64,000 nucleotides of DNA, taken from the NCBI GenBank assembly GCA_025210735.1, contig JAOARD010000076.1, forward strand, positions 234,499-298,498, written 5' to 3'. Below, piece after piece: positions 1 through 7,722 of the stretch; position 1 is the first letter of the stretch, and every line of letters starts with the position of its first letter. This DNA is from Bacteroidales bacterium. GTDB taxonomy: Bacteria; Bacteroidota; Bacteroidia; Bacteroidales; UBA6680. Under the pieces are notes generated by a model, which saw only the letters and a program-made list of their open reading frames with translations, made no database searches and was not told where the DNA came from. The translations under genes and the position numbers were made by a program.

Positions 1-486
1 GTTAAAATTAAATTCATCTGGTTCAGAGTCTAACATAAATATTTCTTCCAATACCTTCCACTCATTAATGGGTTTAGTGTTATACAGATTCCTTACCTCA
101 TTATATGAATAATAAAATCCTTCGCAATTCAATTCATTTATATCATCTGGCATGTCCCTTACAACTCTTGTAATACACCCACCTGTATTAAGAACCCAAC
201 CTTCACCTATTACTCCTGTTGGTATATTGGGTCTTATTCCTGAACTATGATATGTTAGATTTAAATCTATACCAATAAAATTCCCTGAAGAAGAGAAAAG
301 AGGTATACCTATACTAGGAACTCCTGTATTTAAAGAAACAGGTACCTCACCATATATTCCCAGATTTATTGCTGTAGAACTAGGAACAGAAGGCAATACA
401 TCATTGGGTTCCTGTGCCATTAGATTAATACAACCTAGTTGTAGATAAAATAACATCCACACTAGTATTACTTTTGATTTATTCAT
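1..486 (-). CDS. RHS/YD-repeat family protein, N-terminal part (runs off left edge)
   Basis: The reading frame is open from an ATG at 486 to base 1 (162 codons, no stop), so only the N-terminus is present. A signal peptide ending near LMAQ is followed by a low-complexity linker and segments such as PVSLNTGVPSIGIPLF and GEGWVLNTGGCITR. These are typical of the N-terminal region of large Bacteroidota RHS/YD-repeat surface proteins, many of which carry variable C-terminal toxin domains. The rest lies outside the window, so toxin status cannot be judged. The small orphan genes upstream at 1018-3134 fit an accessory, recombining neighbourhood. Family call from motif resemblance only. Confidence 0.7.
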   Translation of the reverse strand, partial: MNKSKVILVWMLFYLQLGCINLMAQEPNDVLPSVPSSTAINLGIYGEVPVSLNTGVPSIGIPLFSSSGNFIGIDLNLTYHSSGIRPNIPTGVIGEGWVLNTGGCITRVVRDMPDDINELNCEGFYYSYNEVRNLYNTKPINEWKVLEEIFMLDSEPDEFNFN

Positions 487-1017
487 AAACATTCTATTTA
501 ATTATTAAACCACAAATAAACATATAACAACCGTCACTTCCTATTGTCAATGTTGTCAATTTTTATTTTCGGCTTTTCAGTCTCTATTTTCGGAGTTATT
601 AACAATTTAACCAAAAACAGACTAACTACTTACATACCTAGTTATTGGTAAATACATTTTAACACTTTTGTTGATAACTTATGCAAGTTATCAACATTAA
701 CCATACCCATAAAAAGGTACTTTTATTCACTCCGATTTTGGAGTGTGACAAGGTAAAATAGGTTATTTTTACTTGATGTTTTATTCTGTTAGAGTCTAAA
801 TATAGACATTTTTGTGCATTGTGTTATTATTATGTGGTATGCTGTTCTGGTATCGACGTTGCGTACTTATTGTTGCTACGTTGTGTGCTTCTTGTGGCTA
901 CGTTGCACGCAACGTAGCTTACAAAGGCAACAAGATAGCCAAGAAACAAACCTCATCAACAAACAACATCGCCATTCATCAGATGGATTACACACCAAAA
1001 AAACACTGTCACTCTGA
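487..1017. other. Long intergenic region, no supported gene
   Basis: About 530 bp with no convincing coding region. The left part must hold the RHS gene's leader and promoter, but no clear TAnnTTTG box on the minus strand was found. The right part contains a short minisatellite and a palindrome, listed separately. Two short plus-strand frames over the minisatellite have repeat-driven, biased translations and no ribosome-binding context, so they are not called. Confidence 0.6.
856..918. repeat. 22-bp tandem repeat ending in a palindrome
   Basis: Two 22-bp units at 856-877 and 878-899 match at 18 of 22 positions and share ACGTTG...CTT.TTGT.GCT. A third unit starts at 900 but turns into an inverted repeat: GCTACGTTGC at 897-906 and GCAACGTAGC at 909-918, with a 2-base loop. 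Seen directly in the sequence; function unknown. Confidence 0.8.
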
Positions 1018-1347
1018 TTATTTCACAAAGTAATCAAACCAACTACCACCCTTCATAGAGTAGTAACCAAATTCTCCGGTTTTAGTATCAGATAGTTTTA
1101 TAGTACTAAAATATTGATAATGGAACTGAACTGTATCGAATTCATTTCCGTCGAAAAAGATAATCTTATCTCCTAAATATTCTGATTCTTTAGTCTCTAT
1201 AAAATCTCCCAAAATTCTCTTCCCGCCAGAGTGTTCATATAAATTATGGTGGTAATATCTGGATTCCATAAAAAACAACTTGTCTGTATAGTATAATAAT
1301 ACAACACCGCATAGAATTGTTATAAGTATCTTATATCGTTTTTTCAT
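1018..1347 (-). CDS. Small membrane-anchored protein of unknown function
   Basis: A 109-residue protein that I do not recognise. It starts MKKRYKILITILCG and has one hydrophobic segment at about residues 7-25, most likely a signal anchor. A polar, aromatic-rich domain follows (HYQYFSTIKL, EFGYYSMKGGSWFDYF). It lies upstream of the RHS gene on the same strand, and the IS-interrupted gene further upstream has the same anchor-plus-aromatic-domain style. Such small genes near RHS proteins are often orphan immunity cassettes, but that is inference from position; nothing in the sequence proves it. Confidence 0.55.
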   Translation of the reverse strand: MKKRYKILITILCGVVLLYYTDKLFFMESRYYHHNLYEHSGGKRILGDFIETKESEYLGDKIIFFDGNEFDTVQFHYQYFSTIKLSDTKTGEFGYYSMKGGSWFDYFVK

Positions 1348-1551
1348 TTACCTACATCTTTTAATATATACCTAATAGTCAACTCAAACCGAGCCGAAGC
1401 ATGTAGTTCTCGACTCCGCTTGAACTGACAAAAAAGATTCTCTGAATGAAACAAACAATCTGTTATACTCAATCAGTATTGTTCCCCTTTAATGGTTTAG
1501 GACGATTAATAACAGAAAATCCGGAAGCATCTTGTTTTAGCATCTCTATTA

Positions 1552-2531
1552 ATGATTATCACGACTGGTTTTATATTGGATAAAAAAACCAGCTTCCCAG
1601 TATATTGTTAAATTAGAGTGTGAAAAAAATCAAACAAGAATACCGGGAAGAGGGATACAAATTTAGGTTATTAACAGGATTAAATCTAATAGAATATGAA
1701 GTTTTGCATGAAAAATTTGCCATATTAATGGAAGAAAAGCTGTTTAGATACACGTTAAAAGGGAAACTTAGAAATAGAGTATTATATCAAGAAACCCAAA
1801 ATAGTTTGATGGAAGTGAAAGTAAACTAGGCTTTATATTAATGTATCTGAAAGAAAACCCGAATCAACAGTATCATGCTTACTTATTTAGTATGTGTCAA
1901 AGCAAAGTAAGTGAATGGGTAAACTTTATATTACCGGTATTAGAAGATACCTTAATTTCATTGTCAGTAATGCCTCAATCAGGATATGAATATTGTCAAG
2001 ATACAGATGAAGATCTGCTTGTAGATGTAACTGAAAGAGAGGTTCCAAGACAAACAGATCACGAATCACAAAAAGAAGAGTATAGTGGTAAAAAGAAAAG
2101 ACATAGTATCAAAAACTTAGCCATAACCAATACAAATGGTTTCGTGAATTTTATAAGTGATTATTATTTAGGAACAACACATGATAAATCAATCTGGGAT
2201 GATTTGATACTTAAATTTAAGAATTGTTCATTATATGCTGATTTAGGATTTAAAGGGATAGAGGATAGTAATTTAACTATAATAATGCCACATAAGAAGC
2301 AAAGAAAATCGAGCCTCACTGAAAAGCAGAAAAGTGAAAATAAGGAAATCAGTTCAAAAAGAATAACAATAGAACACACTTTTGGTAAAATGAAGATATT
2401 CAAGATGATTCGAAATAAGATAAGATTGAAACGCTATGATATAAGAGACACTGTATTTAGAATATCTGCCGCGATACATAACCTTAGAATTATATCTAAA
2501 AATCACATAACAAACGAAACGTGATAATCAT
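1552..2531 (+). mobile_element. IS5-like insertion sequence (DDE_Tnp_4 type), about 980 bp
   Basis: ATGATTATCACG at 1552-1563 and its exact complement at 2520-2531 form terminal inverted repeats; identity extends two more bases outward because of the target sequence. TATTA flanks both ends (1547-1551 and 2532-2536) and is read as a 5-bp target duplication. The right repeat overlaps the transposase stop codon. The element sits inside a small minus-strand gene, which is restored when the element is removed. The intact ends and duplication suggest a fairly recent insertion, although the transposase frame is broken. Confidence 0.8.
1620..2524 (+). pseudogene. IS5-family transposase, frameshifted
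   Basis: An N-terminal part (GTG start at 1620, stop at 1827-1829) resembles the helix-turn-helix region of DDE_Tnp_4 transposases. The catalytic part continues in the -1 frame from about 1811-1820 (FILMYLKENPNQQ, MCQSKVSEWVN) to 2524. The core VDVTEREVPRQTDHESQKEE, then YSGKKKRHSIKNL and GTTHDKSIWDD, is the family signature; ITIEHTFGKMK near the end supplies the acidic residue. A one-base deletion explains the break. No standard slippery heptamer is visible near GTGAAAGTAAAC, so programmed frameshifting is unlikely but not excluded. Confidence 0.8.
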
Positions 2532-3032
2532 TATTATTCTATTTGAATAATATGAATAAAAAAATACATTTCTCATTTCGCCGTGAATAAGAATTAAACC
2601 AACTTTTTCAACAAAATAATATATCAGCATCGAATCAGATACATCAGGCTCTATATATTGGTATTTTTCAACATTATACGTCTCTTCATCAATAACATAC
2701 TCTTTACTTCCGATAAAATCAACCTCATGTCCATCAAGAAGTAGTTTTTTATCACTCTTTTCAAGAGTGTATAATACTAAAGAGTCAGCTTTTTCTTCTC
2801 CATAGTAATAGACATATTTATTATTTTTTATTGATAAAACACCCTTCTGATTATCATTCTTTTCAGAATATCTTAATGAAGAAACTATTGTTATCTTCAT
2901 CTCGTTCTGTAAATATCCAACTAAATCAAAAAGAAATAACATAAGCAGTATTAATTTATATTTCATATTCAACTTACAGCTTTATTATAAAATAGTGCCA
3001 TTACTATACAACAAAGTATCCATAGCTACAGA

Positions 3033-3134
3033 TCAATCAACCCAAACAGTGTTGTTATATCTGTCTGTAGAAACACTATTACATCCTAATAACGATAGTA
3101 TTAAAACCAACAGTGTTATTATCTTGTATTGCAT
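3033..3134 (-). CDS. Tiny lipoprotein (33 aa)
   Basis: Starting at the ATG at 3134, the product is a signal peptide of about 20 residues ending in the lipobox LLGC, followed by only about a dozen residues (NSVSTDRYNNTVWVD). The frame stays open further upstream, but that part translates to a non-signal sequence and overlaps a dispersed repeat, so the lipobox start is preferred. It resembles the small lipoproteins common in Bacteroidota accessory regions, or could be the truncated front of a longer one. Function unknown. Confidence 0.5.
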   Translation of the reverse strand: MQYKIITLLVLILSLLGCNSVSTDRYNNTVWVD

Positions 3135-3215
3135 ATGTTTAAATTTGTATTTAATGGTCAGATAGAACTTGCATTTATAATTATCGTCATGTTCGAAAAT
3201 GATATTGTCATATCT
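3131..3215. repeat. Degenerate copy of the start-region dispersed repeat
   Basis: This segment starts at a gene's start codon (CATATGTTTA at 3132-3141). It then reads TTTAATGGTCAGA.AGAACT.GCATTTA, closely matching the copies at 44421-44603 and 44949-45053, and ends near a second CATAT (3209). The downstream half is poorly conserved. Seen by eye; an alignment would define the exact ends. Confidence 0.55.
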
Positions 3216-3537
3216 CAATTCTGTTATATAGTTCTCAAACTCTAATTCAATATTAATTCTAAAAAACATACAAAAGTAATTTTAATATTTCAATTTTATA
3301 TAACCTATCATTACCAGCTATTTAAACCAAAAAATTAAACTCACAGCATATAAACAATACCGATACATTTAATACAACGCATATTCATAAATTGAAAAGA
3401 GACACACTCAAAAAAATACACGCATCGGTTAGGAATATATTTTGGATATGGTTATATTGTTTTCTCCATATAAGAACAACAATAATCCAGGATGCCGAAA
3501 ATGGATAAATAGAGTAGGTTCATAAAATTTATCTATC

Positions 3538-3786
3538 ATGCAAAATAGCTTTAATTTTAGTAATTCTGACTTTAATCTATTAAATGACGAAGAAGCCTCC
3601 AACATTAAGGGAGGAAAGAAAAAATGTACTGGTGCAGGTGATACAATACTAACTCTTTGCGCCTTAGTTGTAGATTACACTGTTAAATGGTGTATAACAA
3701 AAGAGGCTTCATGCGGAAGTGGTTTTTCATTTGATGATGATGGTAATATGACTTGTCAAAAAGATTTCTCATTGACAGATGCTTAA
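3538..3786 (+). CDS. RiPP-like precursor peptide with GG leader
   Basis: An 82-residue peptide. The leader (residues 1-26) has the Bacteroidales GG-type pattern, LLNDEEASNIKGG, with the predicted cleavage after Gly26. The core (27-82) starts KKKC and contains five cysteines (30, 41, 52, 59, 73), a hydrophobic stretch (ILTLCALVV) and an acidic turn (FDDDGN). Immediately downstream lie a radical SAM/SPASM enzyme and an M1-like peptidase in the same direction, as expected for a ribosomally made, post-translationally modified peptide. The odd cysteine number and absence of a transporter gene are notable. The modification is unknown; Cys-centred thioether links are one option for SPASM enzymes. 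No close family is recognised for the core. Confidence 0.75.
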   Translation: MQNSFNFSNSDFNLLNDEEASNIKGGKKKCTGAGDTILTLCALVVDYTVKWCITKEASCGSGFSFDDDGNMTCQKDFSLTDA

Positions 3787-3797
3787 ACTCTAAATCA

Positions 3798-3824
3798 AAG
3801 GTTGTGTCATTTTGATACAACCTT
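3798..3824 (+). promoter_or_regulatory. Hairpin between precursor and maturase genes
   Basis: AAGGTTGTGTC (3798-3808) pairs with GATACAACCTT (3814-3824) over 11 positions, including one G-U pair, with a 5-base loop. It starts 12 bases after the precursor stop and ends 13 bases before the maturase ATG. No U-run follows (A-run instead), so it looks like an mRNA-stability or partial read-through element. Such an element would keep precursor levels above maturase levels. Confidence 0.65.
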
Positions 3825-3837
3825 AAAAAACATATTT

Positions 3838-5202
3838 ATGAAAAATGATATCCATACTATTGACTTAAAGGAAGGCTTGTTCTTCCATACACCAACTTTA
3901 CAGGTATTTAAAAGCAATAATAGTATTATAAAAGAGTACTGTAAATCGATAATAAATAAAAACACCAATCAACAATTTAATAGTAATGAGATAACAGAAA
4001 TAGAAGAGTTTCTAATCTCTATGATCAATCGTGGTCCAGTAACTTATGTAAAAGAACATAACATGAGTATTGATGCAAAAAGAAACATTAAACAATATAT
4101 TCTACCAATAGTTGATAATTGTAATTTAGCTTGTGAATATTGTTTTGCCAAAGATAACAGTAATTTTAAATTCAAATCATACACAAATAATGACATAATA
4201 AATGTTCTTAAATTTATTGTTGATTCCAATAATACAAATACCAGAATTGATATATGCTTTTTTGGAGGAGAACCTCTTTTAAAACCGGAAATAATTGAGT
4301 TTACAATAGATACGGTAAAGAACAAATATCCTAAACATAAATTCTCATTTTCGATAACAACAAACGGAACAATATTCAATAACAGAATCATTAACCTAAT
4401 AAAAAAGGAAAACATTAATATTCTATTAAGCCTTGATGGTGATGAAGAAGATTCCTCTCTAAGGAGATATGCCAATGGTTTTCCTTCATTTAGCAAGGTA
4501 ATTAATAATATAGAAAAGATAAGGGGTATAATCCCTATTAATATAAGATGTACAATTGCCAGCAATAACTTTGATTTAGTAAAAACAGTATCCTTCTTGG
4601 AAGAATTAAAACTACCATATTTATATTCATTCGTTTATAAATCGGGAAATAAAGACCATAATTATGGACTATATTCTGATGACGTAATTGAAAATCTCAA
4701 AAGATCGCTTGATGAACTAAATGACTTTTTTCTCGAAAAGATAAAAAATAACAATAAAATATATTGTCAAACAATCATCAACAATATTAATACTTTACGA
4801 AAAAGAGATAGAAATAATATAGCTTGTGAAGGAGGGGTATCAATGCTTTCAATTACATCAAATGGAGATATCTTTTCATGTCAACACCTTGTCAATTATC
4901 CTAAATTTAAAATTGGAAATATAGAATCTGGTATTGATCAAATATTATTCTCAGAATCCAAACCTACTGATGTTAAAAATATAAAAGTTTGTAATAAATG
5001 TTGGATCAGATTTCTTTGTAGCGGAGGATGTTTTTCAGAAAAATTACTTTGTAATAAATCAGTGCATGATTCGCTTCCTGAAGATTCATGTAATTTAGAG
5101 AAACTTAAATGGGAATACACAATCAGATTATACAGTAAAATAACAAAAAAATTTCCTGAGTACTTTAAAAAATTTGATAATGAAAAAATGGTTAATAATT
5201 AG
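3838..5202 (+). CDS. Radical SAM/SPASM peptide maturase
   Basis: About 454 residues from the ATG at 3838; an upstream TTG is possible but lies inside the intergenic hairpin. The radical SAM cluster motif is CNLACEYC (Cys95, 99, 102). FFGGEPLL and LLSLDGDEEDSS match conserved SAM-barrel segments. The C-terminal SPASM region has CEGGVSML, GDIFSCQHL, KVCNKCWIRFLCSGGC and a final Cys in EDSCNLEK, enough to ligate auxiliary iron-sulfur clusters. This architecture is used by enzymes that install thioether or carbon links in RiPP precursors. Its position right after the GG-leader peptide makes that peptide the obvious substrate. The 3' end overlaps the peptidase gene by 23 bases. Confidence 0.85.
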   Translation: MKNDIHTIDLKEGLFFHTPTLQVFKSNNSIIKEYCKSIINKNTNQQFNSNEITEIEEFLISMINRGPVTYVKEHNMSIDAKRNIKQYILPIVDNCNLACEYCFAKDNSNFKFKSYTNNDIINVLKFIVDSNNTNTRIDICFFGGEPLLKPEIIEFTIDTVKNKYPKHKFSFSITTNGTIFNNRIINLIKKENINILLSLDGDEEDSSLRRYANGFPSFSKVINNIEKIRGIIPINIRCTIASNNFDLVKTVSFLEELKLPYLYSFVYKSGNKDHNYGLYSDDVIENLKRSLDELNDFFLEKIKNNNKIYCQTIINNINTLRKRDRNNIACEGGVSMLSITSNGDIFSCQHLVNYPKFKIGNIESGIDQILFSESKPTDVKNIKVCNKCWIRFLCSGGCFSEKLLCNKSVHDSLPEDSCNLEKLKWEYTIRLYSKITKKFPEYFKKFDNEKMVNN

Positions 5203-6580
5203 TCCTGTCTTAGCAATATTTATAGCACTATTATTTTTATACAGCAAGTCTGATGAGACAATAAATAGTAGCTTTAATATCAGTATGAGGTATGACAATA
5301 ATGAGTTTAGGATAATACCCTATCTGAAAATTAATAATGTGATAAAATTTAATAATTATAGCAAGGATACTTTAATCCTAAGCTTTAATAAAACACCACA
5401 TTGGACAAACTCAATAAAAGGAACTCTGATTGATAGCCTCAACTATAAAATAACAGAATACGACAATGATAGCTCGGATATTGTAATAGCATATAATTCT
5501 AAAGAAGGCACTATTAGTATAATAAACAGAGATCAATCTAAAAAGGACTTCACTCTTACAATAGATTATTATTACAAATATCAATACAATAGTATTCTGG
5601 AAAGTTTTAAAAATCAGTTTGCCACAATTAATTGCGATGTAGATTATTGTAATTGGTTTCTTATTAATCCGAATCTGACCTTTAATTATATAAAAATAGA
5701 TAAAGACGATAAATACAGAGTTATATGCAATAATCAATTGATTAATAAAACAGATAAAAGTTACACATATGATATAAGTACAACACCATATTCTGATATC
5801 AACATAATGCTTATAAACGATCTTTTTTATAAAGAAGAGAAAATAAATATAGGCAAACATCAATTCAGAGTTAACATGTTAAAGACATATAGTCCTGACG
5901 TTGACTCCATAAACAAAGTATATGTTATAGACAATGAGAGAGAACATCATAAAAATCATTACGATTCTATTATTAATAGTTTTATCAAATATGTTAAGCC
6001 TCTAGCAAGTAAATTTTCATATAAAAGTCTCGACACAGATATATTTGAAGTAAAATGGAGATCTGACAATGCCAAACAATATTACGGTAGAGGTTATTCG
6101 GGAGGTAATGGTTTTATACGATGTGATATGCGTTTCTTTTATGGATCAGGCATTGCTCATGAAATATTACACAAACTTTGTAATGTAGAGGGCGATATAA
6201 AGGCTCCCGGATTCTTGTTTATTAATGAGAGTATAATTGAAGCATTTACAATATACGCTTGCTATGGTGATAATAAAGAACAGATGGATTCCGTATTTAC
6301 CAATCTGAATAAGAGATTTTATGATAAGGGTTATTCTGACACAATCTCTCTATTTAAAATAGAGTCAAACTCAAATCCGGTTTGGGGTAAAGTATATTAC
6401 AAGACTCCATATGATATATACATGTTCTCTAAAAAGAGAGGGAATGAAGAGTTCTGGAATATTTTAAATGATTTTATGATACAAGATATTAAGGATTGTA
6501 AATGGATAGATTTTTACAACTTCTTTATTGAACGAGGTCTCTCTAAAGATGAACTAAACAAACTAAAAGAGGTAATTTAA
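5180..6580 (+). CDS. Membrane-anchored M1-like zinc metallopeptidase of the RiPP operon
   Basis: 466 residues from the ATG at 5180, overlapping the maturase end by 23 bases and so probably translationally coupled. Residues 1-20 are a basic start plus one hydrophobic segment (signal anchor), placing the rest outside the cytoplasm. The C-terminal half has HEILH (327-331) and a Glu in INES exactly 18 residues later, the HEXXH-X18-E zinc signature of M1 gluzincins. A later VYYKTPYDIYMF...GNEEFW segment resembles the M1 catalytic-Tyr region. The GxMEN exopeptidase motif is not seen, so it may not be an aminopeptidase. A role in leader removal or processing of the modified peptide is inference; M1 enzymes do this for some class III lanthipeptides. 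Confidence 0.7.
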   Translation: MKKWLIISPVLAIFIALLFLYSKSDETINSSFNISMRYDNNEFRIIPYLKINNVIKFNNYSKDTLILSFNKTPHWTNSIKGTLIDSLNYKITEYDNDSSDIVIAYNSKEGTISIINRDQSKKDFTLTIDYYYKYQYNSILESFKNQFATINCDVDYCNWFLINPNLTFNYIKIDKDDKYRVICNNQLINKTDKSYTYDISTTPYSDINIMLINDLFYKEEKINIGKHQFRVNMLKTYSPDVDSINKVYVIDNEREHHKNHYDSIINSFIKYVKPLASKFSYKSLDTDIFEVKWRSDNAKQYYGRGYSGGNGFIRCDMRFFYGSGIAHEILHKLCNVEGDIKAPGFLFINESIIEAFTIYACYGDNKEQMDSVFTNLNKRFYDKGYSDTISLFKIESNSNPVWGKVYYKTPYDIYMFSKKRGNEEFWNILNDFMIQDIKDCKWIDFYNFFIERGLSKDELNKLKEVI

Positions 6581-6601
6581 CCATTACATCTTGTACTTAA
6601 A

Positions 6602-6632
6602 CAGTCTAAAGGTAATTTTGTCCTTTAGACTG
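6602..6632. terminator. Bidirectional hairpin between RiPP operon and oxyR
   Basis: CAGTCTAAAGG (6602-6612) and CCTTTAGACTG (6622-6632) form a perfect 11-bp stem with a 9-base loop, between the convergent ends of the peptidase and oxyR genes. No strong T-run on either side. Confidence 0.65.
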
Positions 6633-6662
6633 CATGCCTCATTATTAATCACTTTTTCAAAA

Positions 6663-7595
6663 TCACCTCCACTCAACCACATCGCCGCGATCCGGTTTTA
6701 GCATTTTTGGTGGTACCGACTCTTTTATTGTCTGTTCCAGTAGCCCCAACAGACGGATTTTTGCAAAGTTACGCGAGTAAACCAAACTTACTTCACGTAA
6801 TGGTACAGGTTGCATAAAGTGTTTTATATGTGCCATACCTTCTGATACTGCAAGCTCCGGTAGTAGCGTAAAGCCTCCATCCGACTCTACCATCTTCTTT
6901 ATTGTCTCTAACGATCCACTCTCGTATCTAAAACGCAGATTGTTATTATTCTCCTCATTATCTATTGAGCAGAGATTAACTGCCTGCGATCTGAAGCAGT
7001 GCCCTTCGCTAAGCAACCATATATCCGGCGATACTGTATCCTCCGGTTTCATAAAGTCATATCCGGCAAAGTTGTGATCTCTGTTGTGGTACACTACAAT
7101 CTCTTCATAAAAAAGTATGCGTTCAGTAATGGCTATATCGTTCAGAGGAGTTACCAGCAGTCCTACATCTAGAGTATCTTTTTTTAGCTGATCTATTATC
7201 TGATTTGTAAGCAACTCTTTAATAATTACATTAACCCCGGGATATCTGCGTGTGAATTCACCAATAAACAGAGGTAGTATATATGGTGCAAGCGATGGTA
7301 TAACTCCAATAATCAGATCACCCTCAATTTTGTTGTTTATATCATCAACTATCTCTGTTATTCTGTTTGCCTCAGCCAAAACACGTCTTGCCTGCTCAAT
7401 TATACGTTCTCCGGCTTTTGTAGGTATAATAGGTTGTTTTGATCTGTCAAATATCACAACATCCAGATAATCTTCAAGTTTCTTTATCTGCATGCTTAAT
7501 GTGGGCTGAGTTACAAAGCATTTATCTGCTGCCTGCGCAAAATGTCTGTATGTATCAACCGCAACTATATATTCTAACTGCACCAGTGTAATCAT
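6663..7595 (-). CDS. oxyR: Hydrogen peroxide-responsive LysR regulator OxyR
   Basis: About 310 residues. The start MITLVQLEYIVAV at 7595 is preferred over an ATG two codons upstream. The N-terminal winged HTH (QAADKCFVTQPTLSMQIKKL) is followed by a LysR effector domain. GHCFRSQAVNLC has two cysteines separated by eight residues, matching the redox pair Cys199/Cys208 of E. coli OxyR. It is divergent from dps, a classical OxyR target. The shared intergenic region carries a dyad that could be its operator. Expected role: cytosolic peroxide sensor activating defence genes by disulfide switching. Confidence 0.92.
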   Translation of the reverse strand: MITLVQLEYIVAVDTYRHFAQAADKCFVTQPTLSMQIKKLEDYLDVVIFDRSKQPIIPTKAGERIIEQARRVLAEANRITEIVDDINNKIEGDLIIGVIPSLAPYILPLFIGEFTRRYPGVNVIIKELLTNQIIDQLKKDTLDVGLLVTPLNDIAITERILFYEEIVVYHNRDHNFAGYDFMKPEDTVSPDIWLLSEGHCFRSQAVNLCSIDNEENNNNLRFRYESGSLETIKKMVESDGGFTLLPELAVSEGMAHIKHFMQPVPLREVSLVYSRNFAKIRLLGLLEQTIKESVPPKMLKPDRGDVVEWR

Positions 7596-7611
7596 AACCA
7601 CCTTGTTTTCT

Positions 7612-7636
7612 GTTGATATAAATACAATCTATCAAC
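7612..7636. promoter_or_regulatory. Dyad in the oxyR-dps intergenic region (candidate OxyR operator)
   Basis: GTTGATA (7612-7618) and TATCAAC (7630-7636) are a perfect inverted repeat with an 11-bp spacer, located between oxyR and the dps promoter. LysR regulators bind dyads with spacers of this size, but the half sites do not match the E. coli ATAG-N7-CTAT form exactly. Confidence 0.5.
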
Positions 7637-7652
7637 ACATAAATATTATCAA

Positions 7653-7684
7653 TTTGATTTATAAAGATAACAGATATATCTTTG
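7653..7684 (+). promoter_or_regulatory. Bacteroidota-type promoter for dps
   Basis: TTTG at 7653-7656 (-33) and TATCTTTG at 7677-7684 (-7, consensus TAnnTTTG) are separated by 20 bp. The -7 box lies 38 bp before the dps ATG, and the -33 box is 17 bp downstream of the dyad. Confidence 0.7.
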
Positions 7685-7722
7685 AATCAAATAAAAATCA
7701 AGAATTAAAAAAATATACTATT

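Larger units (their letters stand above)
1469..2972 (-). pseudogene. Small anchored-protein gene split by an IS element
   Basis: The 5' part (2972 down to 2532) encodes 147 residues: an N-terminal hydrophobic anchor at about residues 5-22, then a domain with IKNNKYVYYYGEEK and FFYSYYSN. The frame then runs into the right inverted repeat of the IS and would end there in 11 unrelated residues. Deleting the IS plus one copy of the flanking TATTA joins 2532 to 1546 in frame. The frame then continues for 25 codons (EMLKQDASGFSVINRPK...) to a TGA at 1469-1471, giving about 172 residues. The clean restoration shows one gene was interrupted. Original function unknown; an immunity or lipoprotein-like role is a guess from its neighbours. 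Confidence 0.75.

Noticed and set aside
812..1033. Two overlapping short plus-strand frames
   Set aside because: They run through a 22-bp repeat and palindrome in different frames, have no leader signals and no recognisable protein features.
1805..1826. Programmed -1 frameshift site of the transposase
   Set aside because: No A-AAA-AAG-type slippery heptamer or following stem was found, so a simple mutation is preferred.
3135..3269. N-terminal extension of the tiny lipoprotein
   Set aside because: The extension lies over a dispersed repeat and would bury the lipoprotein signal peptide; the ATG at 3134 is the sensible start.
4044..4565. Antisense frame inside the radical SAM gene
   Set aside because: The sense frame has all family motifs; the antisense frame is a hydrophobic by-product of AT-rich codons.
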